The position numbers were made by a program, and so were the translations under genes. A DNA stretch of 64,000 bases from Cladopsammia gracilis (taxonomy: Eukaryota; Cnidaria; Anthozoa; Scleractinia; Dendrophylliidae), in NCBI GenBank assembly GCA_022457155.1, contig JAJGOT010000318.1, positions 262,001-326,000 of the forward strand, written 5' to 3'. The notes under the pieces were generated by a model that was not told the DNA's origin, searched no databases, and saw nothing but the letters and a program-made list of their open reading frames with translations. Of this stretch, positions 24,328 to 36,100 are shown piece after piece. Each line of letters starts with the position of its first letter. The stretch's first letter is position 1.

Positions 24328-25318
24328 GTGAGCTGGCCTGGCATAGTTGGTAATGGTGATCATGGCCGTAACACCGCGCATACGCACGAAATCGTTGTTT
24401 CAATTCATGCTCGATATTCGTGCATAAGCACACATGGAAATCAGAAAGGCACGATTTAGGCTCTATGTAGGCACGATTTGTGCACACTCTAGGCACGATT
24501 TACGCACACTTTACACACAGTTTGTGCACACTTTAAGCACCGGATTTACGGATTTACGCACGGCTCAAATAACTTGCCTGTACTAGATTTTAGTCTAAAT
24601 TAGTCAATGAGACCACTATTTAAATCGACATGCCATTTTTTCCAATGATTACTTCGAAAAAAACACTCGAAAGCACTGTTTAGGCACACTCATGCACAGT
24701 TTAGGCACGTTCAAGGCACGATTTTTGCATGACTTAGGCACGATTTAGGCATGATCAAGGCACGATTTGCGCACAATTTACACACGATTTATGCGCAATT
24801 AACGCACAACCGTTCGTGTCATGGCACGCTAGGATGCCCGTAATTCATGCCAATGCCTGGTAAAAAGCGTTTCAATGAAGTGGAAACGACTTATAAAATG
24901 CACGTCATGACGGCTAGTAGGACGTTGCTTCAGCAGAAGCTCACCCGTTAAGAAGAATATTTTTAGTCTTTTTACATTACTTGACCTTAGTCAAGGTTTT
25001 GATTGTTCATAAGGTTTTACTTCTTACTAGGAAGTTTTATTTATATTTACAGTTGAAAAAAACTAAATTGTGTGAGGTTAGACTGCAAATGTTATGGGCA
25101 GTGTTTCAAAAGAGTCCATCTTAGGAGCATTAATCAACTATTTTCCTTGCAATTTACACTGTTAATAGAAAAAAGACACTCCACAGGATATATATTTTCA
25201 ACAACTAAAATTTGGCCACAATTTTAACACCATCCGATTTGGAATGGTTTTACTAGAGCAATTTGTCAGCCAAATGTGCGGCCGTGATCACCAGTACCGT
25301 GCGCATGGCCAGCTTATG
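24328..25318. mobile_element. Possible DNA transposon with a dense subterminal motif array
   Basis: The left end ('gctggcctggcatag...tggtgatcatggccg') roughly matches the reverse complement of the right end ('cggccgtgatcacca...gcgcatggccagc'). Inside, about 24440-24840 carries at least twelve degenerate units of the form GGCACGATTTA or GCACANTTTANGC. Clusters like this are typical transposase-binding subterminal repeats. No transposase seen; ends are approximate. Confidence 0.35.
24440..24840 (+). repeat. Degenerate decamer array (rcacgattta)
   Basis: Irregularly spaced 10-12 base units built on 'ggcacgattta' and its variants, interrupted by about 100 bp of other sequence at 24570-24680. Confidence 0.7.
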
Positions 25319-26180
25319 GTAGAGTGCATCCTCACCTGTCTTTGACTATTCTGCCAGACTTTGATAGCAGTGCTTACTGCGTGCAGTATAGAAAAACTAT
25401 CAACTTGTCCAGTTATAAGTTTCTTGTAACAACATTCGTACAGAAAAGCCTGTATCACAAGCCTACAACACAATGTAGAATAGGCCAGCCTAACAATGTA
25501 TGTATGTAAATTTCAATTTTCTCCAGGAAAATCTACAGTGATGTCGATTGACAACGTAAAAACTACAAACAGCGAATACGAATTTCATTGTACCGGGTTA
25601 CTGTAAGTGGTGTACAGTGGACAGAATGGATCTGTTATAAAAATTGTTACAGGCATTCCCTCGCTTCGCACATTTTTTCGCCTATCCGCTTCGTCGGCAT
25701 CCACAATATTTTTCCTGTGCACGCCACCTATTGTTCGCTCTCCACTTTCTGAGAACGCCTGGAACAGGCTAATTCTCTCAACAATCCAAAGGTCTTAATC
25801 GGCAAGTTGTGGTGACCGTTAGGCTCTCAATGAAGTTCGTATGTTAAAAAAGGACAGATGGCTGACTACGTAAGTGGCTCATAGCTGAAAGTTGATTGTG
25901 ATTGGTCTGCAGTACTGCAGTTTTTTTGCAAACGATGTCAAAGGCTAAAAGGGTGACTGGAGAAAAATTAACTTATCTTCTACTCTTACGTTCGGGCTTC
26001 TTTTCTCCCAATGTAGCTACAGACCTCTCAGTCACCTTCCAATGATTCCAGCATATTCTCTCATTATTGAGTTTATACTTAAAGCGAAGATGTTTTTTTT
26101 GACAATTCCCAGTCTTACTGAGTAACTTAGTTTTATCAGTATTCACAATCGGACCGTAATAATGGTGGTTAGTGCAGTTA
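25319..26180. other. Non-coding DNA
   Basis: No gene supported. A 'cgcctggaacaggctaa' palindromic motif at about 25752 is the inverse of the one that starts the insertion at 12490. Confidence 0.4.
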
Positions 26181-26367
26181 GGGCCTGTTTACATTGAGGG
26201 AGAAAGATCCCAGGATCATCCTAGAAAATGGAACAGTGTTTCATTTAGTAGAACCTGGATCATCCTAGCACGATATGTTTTCCGTTAATTGTACTTGGGA
26301 CCCAGCAGAAAATATATCGCGATAGAATTATCCGCCTTCTAGGATTATGTTGGCGCTAAACAGGCCC
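26181..26367. mobile_element. Short MITE with GGGCCTGTTTA termini
   Basis: A 187-bp element with inverted termini GGGCCTGTTTA and TAAACAGGCCC; the flanks share TA. Inside, 'ggatcatccta' is repeated. Small size and ends fit a Harbinger- or mariner-type MITE. Confidence 0.65.
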
Positions 26368-27525
26368 TAGACCTTGGAAACTGCTTTCCTACTGTGAGTT
26401 GCCACCCCGACTGTTTCTTTATTTCGTAAAAAAAGGTGTTACATTTTTGTATACTGGAAATCCTTAACGCAGCAGTAATTTGGTGTCGCATGTAAACTTA
26501 AAAATTATTTTTTGCCATATTTTATTTTCCACAGAAATCTTTATATTTTTGCAGGCCATTCCAGTTATGAGCATGGGCTCCCTGTGGTTCTTTTTCGGAG
26601 TGCATTCTTCACTCGCTCTTTGCAATTTTGTGAAAGAGGCTTTAAAACTGTTCCGTTCCATTCATTTACACATGGAACACTACCGTCTCTGTTGTCAACA
26701 TTCACTTATGGCAACCATATTTGATTTATGCAAATCAGGCAAACAGTAAAAATTATAGCAATTTAACCATTTTCCCCTTTTTATATTTTTGTAGACTTTT
26801 GATATGTTGTTTCAGTGTATTAGTGGAACAAATTAACGCAAAAATTGCTTCTGTTGCAATTAGTGTAAGGTTACGAACTTTTTTTTGCTAAATTGACTGG
26901 ACTAATAACACAATATATGACCTGTATCTTATATTTAGGATACAGGTCATGAGAATTGAAATTGATCACAAAACATGAATATTCGAGATGTAGCAACAAA
27001 TTCTCTGTAAATACCATAAGCAATGTATGAAATACATACAATCATGTGTATGTTTACCTAGTAAATAGCTGCTACACATTAGCTGGTAATTGCTCACAGA
27101 AAAATGCTTTTCTCCTAAATATATTAATAAAATGTTTTTATCCAAATTGAAAACAAAAATCCTCCTTACTAAACCATTTGAACAATATTTCTTATTGAAC
27201 TATTTTACAAGTAATGCTGTAAACTCAATATATACAATGTATATTTCACTTACTGGTTATTCACAAATGATGCTAACATGTAAATATTGAATATTTGTGA
27301 AATAATTTCCACCTGTGTGATCTGTAGTTTTGATCATACTTGAAAGAGAAATCACATGTTGACACCATGCATGCACTAACAGTGTAAAAGCTGAAAGGGT
27401 ACCCCGATAAAAATGTTATGGTAAGGGGCCAAGTTCACCGTAATTCTATCGCTGTTCTGTTCTATTTTCAGAGGGTTAAACTTTGTACAACTATAAGTCT
27501 TTAAAGTATCTTCAATCAGTCAAGC
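26368..27525. other. Non-coding DNA
   Basis: A plausible splice acceptor (tatatttttgcag) at about 26554 is followed by a short open frame, but no domain or donor supports an exon. 'gatacaggtcat' occurs as an inverted pair at about 26918-26950. Confidence 0.35.
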
Positions 27526-28190
27526 CTAAAGAAAGTCTACTGGTAAAGCATCCGGATCCATATCATTTTCTTGGGAGTATAATTTAGGATTTTCCTTATC
27601 TCGCTTACATCTTAGGCATTCAAACATTGGGAGAGTTAAACCTTGTTTTGAATAGTATAGGCCAAGTTTAATTTCCTTACATGTTACACATTTATATTGT
27701 CGGTGTTGTAAACTGTTAATAGTACCGTGAAATTTGGCCATCTCACTCTGAACTCATTGTTGTTGGTGCAAAGGCTGATCAGCTGTTCTCCATCCGTTTG
27801 AACGTTATTTGTCACGAGTATTATCTTGCCGCCTCTCGTTGAGTCTAACAAAATCATTTTGTCCGACAACTTCGGTGTCGTCTCTCCTCAGTGATCGGTT
27901 TCATTCAGAATTCTAATGCCGGCATTTTGTCGAAGCGTTTGTAGTCGCTGATTTCGTTCCAGTTCATTCTCATTACTCAATCCGTGTGTCTGGGCTGTTC
28001 GAAGTCTTCGTAATCGATGCACGATGTTCTCTCTGCCCAGTGGTTTCTTGTCGTCATTGGTCTTCTTCGTTGCTCGCGCTGAATTTCAAGTCGTCGTTCT
28101 CACTCCATCAAGTGGAGTTTCAGTAGTAGATCTTCTCGGGCAAGCATTTCCAGCCACTTATTGAAACCAGCATTGTTGTTTGATGTTCTC
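27526..28190 (-). pseudogene. Helitron replication/helicase protein, N-terminal remnant
   Basis: The minus-strand frame contains HRQYKCVTCKEIKLG, MFECLRCKRDKENPKLYS and NDMDPDALPVDF: a Cys-pair zinc-binding region (CxxC...CxxC, then RDK..PKLYS..N.MDP) that precedes the Rep and helicase domains of animal Helitrons. Further 5' (27870-28190) an Arg/Glu-rich stretch with RLRRLRTAQTHGLSNE fits the usual basic N-terminal repeats. The Rep HUH motif and the helicase are missing. Frame breaks lie near 27740 and 27890. Confidence 0.6.
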
Positions 28191-28597
28191 TCTCATTTGC
28201 ATTAGAAATTGGTCGTGTATCACCGAGGGAAAAAAAGAGGGTATTTTAAGAACTGACTCGTTGCCAGTTAATTATCGTGGCCTGAAATAGTTAATCGCCC
28301 GCTGGCGACCAGTTGTAAAATTTTGGTCTCCCGTGCAAAATTTTTAGTCGCATTGGCGATCAGGAAAGCTCAATTTCGTACCCTGGACAATAAAATAATT
28401 AATTTCTAATTTCAAGATTGTAATTTCGTTTCCAATTGTTTCCCAATTTTAAATTTAAGATAAAAGACATTTAAACAGATTGGTCGCAAAAAGATCTGAT
28501 TGGAAACACACATTATTTATAGTTTGTAGTTGTTTATGATGGGACATGTTTCTTTTTTTTAAGGACATGATAACAAACAAACAGTTGGCTTATGTGT

Positions 28598-28765
28598 GCA
28601 GGAAACCACAGTTGAACTAGAGCTTCATTTCTAGACAATCCTTGAAACTCAGTTCGTTTTGCAGTGCAACAAAAAAATGCATGATTGAACTATAAAAGAC
28701 ATTTTAGTGTAACATTTTTTGTTGTGAACAATGTCTGATCATGTGGCCAAGGCTTTAGTGTTGTT
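28598..28765 (+). repeat. Segmental copy 1 of the helicase-gene intron region
   Basis: Shares the stretch around 'ccacagttgaactagagctt' and 'ttgtgaacaatgtctgatca' with 30487-30745 and 63388-63625. The exon portion is absent, so this is a partial copy of the same ancestral gene segment. Confidence 0.55.
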
Positions 28766-29732
28766 AGACAATTGATGGGAAAAGAAAATGGTAACTTGAG
28801 TGGATGTTTAATTGTGATAATGAAATTGAAATAGTTGTGAAAACAGGTTCAAAGACAAGTGTTTCCAAAGCTGTTTCGAGTTCTCCCAAACTTTTACTAC
28901 TAAAAAAACCCTGATAAATGGTAGTTTCTTTATTTCTTTTATGGCTGTTTCTGCCTCAGCATAAACTGGAGTTAATGTTTAGCTCAATTGAACCTCTAGC
29001 TCGCCTCCCAGTGCTAGTGTTTTCCTGGTAATCAATCTTTCTGTACTTTGTATTGGAAAAGTGCATTCCCGGTAATTGATCTTTTTTACTTTGTATCGAA
29101 AAAGTACATTGTTTCCACTTATATTCACAACAGACAAACCAAATCAGGTGATTTGCATGTGCAGCGGTCTCTTAGCCAGTTAGATTCACCTCAGCTCAGT
29201 TGTTTACATCTAAAACTGATCGTGCAAAGGTTATCCCCTCATTCAATTTTGCCTTGCTGCGACAACTCAAACATAAAAGGGATTCCCCTGCTCACCCACC
29301 CTTAATTCAATAAACAAATGAGCAGTATTTCAGCCTTAAGGCAAACACATATTTCTAGCCTTTATTCAACATGTTCACTTATATTTTAGGTCTATTGTTT
29401 GTTTACTTTTAGTTCCAGTGATTGTTCTTAATAAACTGTTTGGGGATAAGTGTTGCTGGCGACAATCCTTTATTCCTACACTGAAGCGATAACAGGGTTT
29501 ATTAGCTTGGGTGAGAAATGCTGGTCACACCCACTTCCCCTCGCTTATCATCCCTCCAGGAGCTTGGCATAGGTCCACGGTACTCCACCTATCACCAGCC
29601 CTGATGTGACTCACCTCGGGCATGGCAGCACTCGGGTCCTGGACAACACTTATTCCTCAACCTTTATCCCACAAAAACATGTTTTTTAATTGTGTGCCAA
29701 CATTAATGAAATATATATTAAGCCTTCAAATA
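28766..29732. other. Non-coding DNA
   Basis: No gene supported. The stretch 29458-29660 is GC-richer and looks like a repeat end, but no second copy is present in the window. Confidence 0.35.
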
Positions 29733-30208
29733 GGCCTAGCTACAAATATCCGGATATTTTTTTAGATACTTAGAAGCTCCTGGGATATTCAGAAAATTCC
29801 GAGATATTAAGAAAAAAAGTGATTAAATGTGGGATTTTGCTATGGTTGTATTACTTTTATGAGTTCATGCATGTTTTTTCTTTGAAACTTGAGATGGACT
29901 CTACTTTGAGGCTCAATTAAGTGTCAGCAGTAGTCCTGTTCAGCGGTTTTGAATATTATATCCCATGAGCCTTAGTACGTCTGGTAGTCACTTTGTATAG
30001 ACTGTGACGCATTCCTGTCTTGCCAGTAAATGATGTTTTTGATTTTATAAAGTCGTTATTGACTGATATAGAAAAATGTTAAGAAAATATTTGGGTTATT
30101 TTGAATTCTTTGAAGACATTTAGGGGGAAAAGTGAGATATTTAGGAAAAATATTGGGAATTTCTGGAACGATATTTAGGCAATTTTACGTGATATTTGTA
30201 GCTAAGCC
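29733..30208. mobile_element. TA-flanked MITE
   Basis: A 476-bp element with inverted ends GGCCTAGCTACAAATATC / GATATTTGTAGCTAAGCC, flanked by TA on each side. It contains several diverged 'gatattNagNaaa' subrepeats. It sits just left of segmental copy 2 (30222). TA targeting suggests a Tc1/mariner relative. Confidence 0.75.
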
Positions 30209-30221
30209 TACCTGCAAAACG

Positions 30222-30745
30222 ATTTTCTTAGTTTTTCATTGTATTATGGTGAGTGGCTAATTGTATAATTATGGCTTTCAAGCAATCAGAGCAGGCATAG
30301 TATTGCTTATTTATTATCCGTAGATGGAGATTAAAAAATATTTATGTGAAAACACACATGTTTAAAACAACATTTATTTACTGATAGGATGTGCTTCATT
30401 TTTCAGCAATACGATCATGAATTTTCATCACACCAAGAATGGTTGGATTATATGCAGCAGGTAGGGACTTCATGTAGACAATATTGTGTGTTCCCACAGT
30501 TGAACTAGAGCTTCATTTCTACAGAAAATCTTGGAACTCTTTATCTTTTTCCTACAAATGATATCTTTTCTAAGGAAGGGTAGCTTGACAACCTTTGATA
30601 AATGACATTTTCATCAATTTTAAATAAAACTACTATAGCTACATAAACAGTCAATTATTGTTTGTTTCACAGTGCAACAATGGTTGAACTATATTTATTA
30701 CATTAAGCATATCATTTTTTGTGACGAATAATGTTTGATCAATGA
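30222..30745 (+). repeat. Segmental copy 2 of the helicase-gene intron/exon region
   Basis: The first 130 bases resemble 2213-2340, the start of the intron after the helicase exon. The middle holds the candidate exon at 30407. The rest matches 63388-63625 (the shared block 'atgatatcttttctaa' and the block around 'gggtagcttg'). Same orientation throughout, which points to tandem duplication of one gene. Confidence 0.6.
30407..30460 (+). CDS. Candidate downstream exon of the NERD/helicase gene
   Basis: This 54-bp segment (18 codons, phase 0 at both ends) lies between a polypyrimidine acceptor (cattttt-cag) and a donor (CAG|GTAGGG). It reads QYDHEFSSHQEWLDYMQQ, a short acidic tail with no domain of its own. 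The preceding 30222-30360 resembles the intron start that follows the exon ending at 2195, so this segment sits where the next exon should be. Either it is exon 2 after a roughly 28-kb intron filled with transposons, or it belongs to a tandem paralogue whose first exon is lost. A related segment lies at 63314. Confidence 0.45.
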
Positions 30746-30923
30746 AGACCCTCGAAACCTAAGACCTACGACCCATCTTAGTTTAACGAAGACCCCTAAA
30801 ATGCATTCCGTTGAGTTACGAAGTTGAATTCAGACCATTCCAAGTCTAATCCACCAAATTATCTTTCGTCCGATCCGTTTCTTTGAATTTGAAGTTATAT
30901 TTAGGGGTAAATGTAGGGATCTT

Positions 30924-31140
30924 CTGGGGCAGATCCAGGTTTTAAGCAGAAGGGATTCGATGAAGGGGGCCACCGAAGGCTTCCCCGCTGTAGATTGGTC
31001 CCTGGAAAATTTTGAAATTTCAAGTCCTCCGAAACACGATTTTCACCATTCTGAGGCCAAGTCAGTGCGTTTTAATATCTCATTTGTTTTAATTTAGGGG
31101 GTTAGATCAAACCCCCCGACCCCCCTAGATCCGCCCCAGG
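30924..31140. mobile_element. Short MITE inserted at the edge of a LINE fragment
   Basis: Inverted ends CTGGGGCAGATCCAGG and CCTAGATCCGCCCCAGG about 217 bp apart. It truncates the LINE reading frame at 31141. Confidence 0.6.
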
Positions 31141-31404
31141 TCTTAGCTTAGCTGTTAAACTCATTGCTTCATACTGACTACCCGCGTTAGAACCAAAAAC
31201 ACTATTTCCTTGGCTATAAGGAGCACAAATAGTTTTAGACGAATCTACACCAAATGGACCAGGATTAGTCTCAATATCTCCGGAAAGATCAAAAGCTTCA
31301 AATTTTATTCTATAACAACAATGATTTATTTTCAAATAATAAAACAAATTAGCAACCCGCAAATAACTTAAGTTAATCGTGGCGGGTTGCTGCACACTAA
31401 ACAA
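31141..31404 (-). pseudogene. LINE N-terminal fragment with a 2A-like ribosome-skipping peptide
   Basis: The minus-strand frame from the ATG at 31404 reads through IKFEAFDLSGDIETNPGP and continues FGVDSSKTICAPYSQ. DIETNPGP fits the 2A consensus D(V/I)ExNPGP, at which ribosomes skip a peptide bond between the final G and P. 2A-like sequences are known at the N-termini of some CR1/L2-type non-LTR retrotransposons of invertebrates. The coding sequence is cut off by the MITE at 30924-31140. No endonuclease or RT remains in frame here. Confidence 0.6.
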
Positions 31405-32383
31405 TTACAGAAGCTCACTATAAAGTAAATGATTGATAACAACAGATACGAAAATAAGGATAATTTACATGTATGATTAGTTACAACAACAAATAAATAA
31501 ATTAATAATAGAAATAATAATTTACAGTCTCATATATCATTTTCCCATACATACAGTTATTTCGTCATATTAACCTTTAGTCTCCCTGACAAGAACTCCT
31601 CATAATTTCGTTATAAACAGAACTCTTAGGAATAAATTTTAAAATATAATTCCGAACTTTGTCTCTACATTTCCTTTTCTTATAAAACTTTTTAATCACC
31701 TTCCAAATTAACCTAAGATCTAAGAAATCAAAGATATTCTATGGGGAAAGAGCCTATGCCGCAGGACAATGAAGTCTACAGTAGTTCTTCTGTGGAGCAT
31801 TACTTAAAAGAAATGCTAAACAACCTTATAAATAAAACACATATTCGAAACAAACAGCCAAAAATACACTTTCACTTATTCCTCCTCTTTCTTTCAATTA
31901 ATTACCATTTCCACAAAGCATATTCAAAACTATACGGCATCACAAAAGTCTTACACCTTCAAAATTAATCTCAAATCTTTCAACTTAGCCTGTGAACGGG
32001 CTTCTTGTGGGGGATATTGGGTTAGCGTGGACTGGGGAAGAGGGAAGGGGCGGCCAAGTCTGTGGACTTGCCTTTGATGCTGCCATTTTCTAGTAATTAT
32101 CCAGTTATTATATTGTCAACAAGTTAATTAATATGTCAACAAGTTGTCATGTTTTTATTTGGTTAAATGCATGGGTAGTAGTATAAAAATAGACAGGCTA
32201 AACACGACTCCCACTCTTTGTTAAAAAGTATTTAAAAAGCCTACTAAAGTATAAAGCTTTCCCAGTAAGACCACAGAGAGAATTGCACCTTTAGATCACA
32301 GTTATTAATTTTTTCTCTACGATGATATTGACCTTTTGATCTCAGCGGATTATAGTGTTTCCGGGCACACGGTAATAGGCATC
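31405..32383. other. AT-rich non-coding DNA and a short repeat
   Basis: No gene supported. 31987-32095 belongs to repeat R5, also found inverted right of the Polinton. Confidence 0.4.
31987..32095 (+). repeat. Dispersed repeat R5, copy 1
   Basis: Begins with the palindrome 'tagcctgtgaacgggct', then 'ggactggggaagagggaag' and 'ggcggccaagtctgtgg'. Inverted copy at 56330-56466. Confidence 0.75.
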
Positions 32384-32578
32384 TTAAATCCGAGTCTCAA
32401 AAGGCCATAGTCAATAATCCCACTGCAATGAAATGATGAATTATTGCAATAATTTTTAGCTCCTTAGTAAGTTCTGTAGTTGAGTAGCATGTCTCAGTGG
32501 AGCTAGGATAAACCCCTGTTGTTTTGTAATGGCATTTGATTTGGCATCCAACAGAGATGCTATTTTGTAAATCCAGTC
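32384..32578 (+). repeat. Dispersed repeat R4, copy 2
   Basis: Copy of 12965-13157; lies about 140 bp left of the Polinton end. Confidence 0.75.
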
Positions 32579-32720
32579 GGCAAAATTGCAAAAACATCTT
32601 GCTTTTTTGCCACAGACTTTAGACACAGCTTTTGCAAATGCGAAAAATTTCACAATGAATCACTCAAAGCTTTCTCAAAATCGAAATTGAAATCGAGTCA
32701 CCATGTTTGTTTATCATTTG

Positions 32721-33094
32721 AGTAGTTTATGGGGAAGGAGTTCAATGACGTTTTTTTCTAAGCCCGAAATTACACCCTCCGGAAGCTTCCTGGAACAATT
32801 GCAAACCCGTAATTACACCCTCCGGAGGCTTCCTAGAACAAACGTCAGCACTCACACAAGCTTACTCGGGGCTCCTCGTTTCAACCGGTCGAAACCAGTT
32901 TCAACTGGACGAAAGCGGTCTAAAGCAGCTGTAAGCGGCTAACCGCCCGAAACCGGTTGAACCCCTCGAACCCCTCGACAGACCGAAAAAAGGGTTATCC
33001 CTAATTTAAGCAATTACACCCTCCGGAAGCTTCCTGGAACAATTGGCATGGGGTGATATCACCAATTGAAGAAATCCATACCCTTTGTATATAA
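32721..33094 (+). repeat. Polinton left terminal inverted repeat
   Basis: Matches the reverse complement of 55846-56198. Three copies of a motif 'attacaccctccggaag' with palindromic GGAAGCTTCC core start near 32768, 32811 and 33012 (the middle one altered to ggaggcttcc). The inner end is a TATATAA-like sequence before PolB. Confidence 0.9.
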
Positions 33095-33141
33095 AAAAAA
33101 AAAAACAGGCGACTGTGGTGGTTACCAGTTTTTGTAAAAAA

Positions 33142-36100
33142 ATGCCTATATATATGGCGAGCCCCATGAGCAACAATCACGATGTTTTTGCAAACTCAAA
33201 CATCAGTCAGCATGAGCTGATCGCTTGGCTTGACAACCAAGAACAAAAACCCTTTTTGAGAGTTGCCCTTAGAAACAAAACCGTAGAGGCCTTTGATCCT
33301 TTACATAGGCGGCATAGGGTTGGTAATGTCCAGATTCCTGATCAAATCGTTGAAATCTTTGATGTTGGCGGTGAACGGGGCGAACAAGGCATACCGGGGA
33401 GAAGAATGAGAACAATAAAATGGCATTTTCATAGAGGGCTTACAAAACCTCTTGTACCTCAAATGCTGCACAACATTAAACATTCTTTCGCACAAGACAT
33501 AAAGTTAACCTGCGGTTTGCCGACAATCTGCGCAACACCGAAAACAACGAGCATGTATGTAGTGTATTATAAAAACACCAACAGTCCTTGGTTTTCTAGA
33601 TTATCGCAAACTAAACTTTGGCTGCAAGAATAAGAAGAGCTTCGTCTTCAAGGCGAAAAAAATACAGACCTAATACGAAATGGGTTTTCGAAAGCACTGT
33701 TTTTGTTGAAATCAAAGTGATTTTAGATCGACAACCTTTGCAGATAGGGGTTGGTCGATTGCCTGATGGCTTCGCAACAAAAAAAGTCGTCTCTCTCTTG
33801 ACACTTTCGATGACGGGCTTTGTATGTTTCGGTGTTTGGCTGTTCATCGAGGAGCTGATAAACGGCCGAACATGCGAAGAACTAGAGAACTAGCATGAAG
33901 CTTCTTTGCTGCTCACCCGAGAGTTCGTGGTGATGGTAATGGCAATGTTATCACCTTGCAGCAGTTTCATTTGCTTGAAAGACACTTTAAACAAGGAATT
34001 GCCGCTTATACTGTTACGGACAATGGCGATTTTGTTTTGAGTTACACACCTTCATGCTATGACAAGGTTGGCCACCCCACGATGACTGTTTGTATCCACG
34101 ACTCTCATGCCTTTTTGATCACCCACATAAACGAAGTCACAAACAACTACACTTGTGGTGAATGTTTGGCTAGGCTGATAACTTAGCACGCCACGCCAAG
34201 ACGTGCACTCACGGGTGAACCAATGTTGCCTGCCTTGGAAATCAGATCATTGCCCCTGAGTCAGCTTTTGAAAAAGCGTTTTACCCAAACTCCGGTTTTG
34301 GTATCAAAGCGACTTGCTGGCTAGAGTATGAGGCAAGAGTATGAGGCACATCCATCATCACAGATGCGGCCACGGAGGTGAGCGGTCCATTGCAGGTCAC
34401 AAAGTTGATGGCTACCACCCAGAAAGCAAAACTGTGTTTCAGTTCCATGGTTGCCACTTTCACGGTTGTCGCGAGTGCTTTGCAACGTCCGAACAAAGAA
34501 ACGTAGTGATCTGGACTGACTGCAAAGGCAACACAATAACAAGAGAGGATGCCTTCCAAAAAACTTTGAACTGAAGTCACTGTATTCGGTTCGTTGGTTA
34601 CAACTTGGTTGAAAGGTGAGAACACAAGAGGCCACGTCCCTGGTGGTATGATCGAATCCCAATGAAAAGAAACGAAACTTATCCACCCGCTATCGTCTAT
34701 GACTTTGAAACTTACCAAGACAAGACCAAGGCAAGTCAGCCGACACGCGATCTCTTATGAAAGCGAGCATGTGCCTTTTTCGGTCTCCATTGAGGACACA
34801 CTGAATCGCGCCTGAGTACATTTGCTCTAAAGATCCCGAAGAGCTTATCCGACGGTTTTATCTAACTCTGGAGCGTCGCAGCGAAGCGAGAATATATAGC
34901 CCAAAAATACATGCCACCAGATCTCGAGGGTCTTCCCGAAGACCAACAAAAGCTTATCCATCAATGGTGTGAACAAGTTCCAGTGATCGGCTTCAACTAA
35001 GGCAGATACGATCTGCATCTTATCGGAAAGTACTTTGTTTCTCATCTCGGAAAAGAGAACAGAGTCTTTGCCGGGAAGAAACAGGGTCAAATCATGTTCA
35101 TCAATACACCCCACTTCAAGTTTCTTGACGTCATAAACTATTTGTCCCCAGGCATCAACTATGACAAATGGGTCAAGACATATGGCACGAAACAGACCAA
35201 GTCCTGGCTTCCATATGAATGGTTTGACAGTGCTGACAAACTTGACTACAAAGGCCTGCCACCGTATTGGTGTTGGTATTCACAACTACGAAACAACTTT
35301 GTTTTAACACCAGCAGAGTACAAAGAATGCGTGTGTGTTTTCCAAGAGCGTGGAATGGAAACCTTTGGTGATTGGTTGCAGTACTACAATAACCTTGATG
35401 TTACCCCATTCCTTGAAACCCTCGAGAAAATGAAAGCGTTTTACACCGAGCTCGGTATTGACCTTTTCAAAGACGCGGTCTCATTGTGGTGTTTCAATGC
35501 AGTACATTCTGCAAGGCACTTTGAGAGGCCGTGACCCCCACAACTATACGCCCCAAGCACCGAAGCCTATGAAATGCTGAAAGAGGCTGTGGTTGGGGGT
35601 CCCAGCTTGGAGTTCACACGTAAACACATAGCCGGTGAAACTCGCATTCAATCCCACAAATACGAATTAGCGCGCATTGTCAAGCGTATTCTGGGGTTTG
35701 ACGAAATTCCCTTTACCCTAGCACTATGTCCAAGGTAAAGAGACAGTCGTGCTCTACAAAGACCCAGTGCAGGCGGCGATAGATCCGATCCCCCGGCTGC
35801 GGGCCTAAAAGGTGGTTTGGCTTTGCTGAAGTTGACATCGAATTTCCCAGGGATTTGTTGGAAACGTTCAAAGAGTTTCCACCCCTCTTCGTAAACTGCA
35901 GCATTGGTTTAGAGGGTGTTCCACAACACATGAAAGATTATCTTGCTAAAAGCAACAGAACCCACTTTCCAGACCAAAAGAAGCTTCTAGGCATGCTCCA
36001 AGCAAAAAAGATGCTGCTGTACGCACTTATATTGGAATGGTATCTCAATCACGGGCTCAAGATCACAGCCGTTTGCCGCACGATCGATTACATACCCCAA

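Noticed and set aside
24440..24840. CRISPR-like repeat array
   Set aside because: Units are only about 10 bases, degenerate, with irregular spacing and no spacer structure, in an animal genome.
34281..34718. 145-codon minus-strand open frame
   Set aside because: Antisense of the PolB exonuclease region; PolB motifs on the plus strand explain the sequence.
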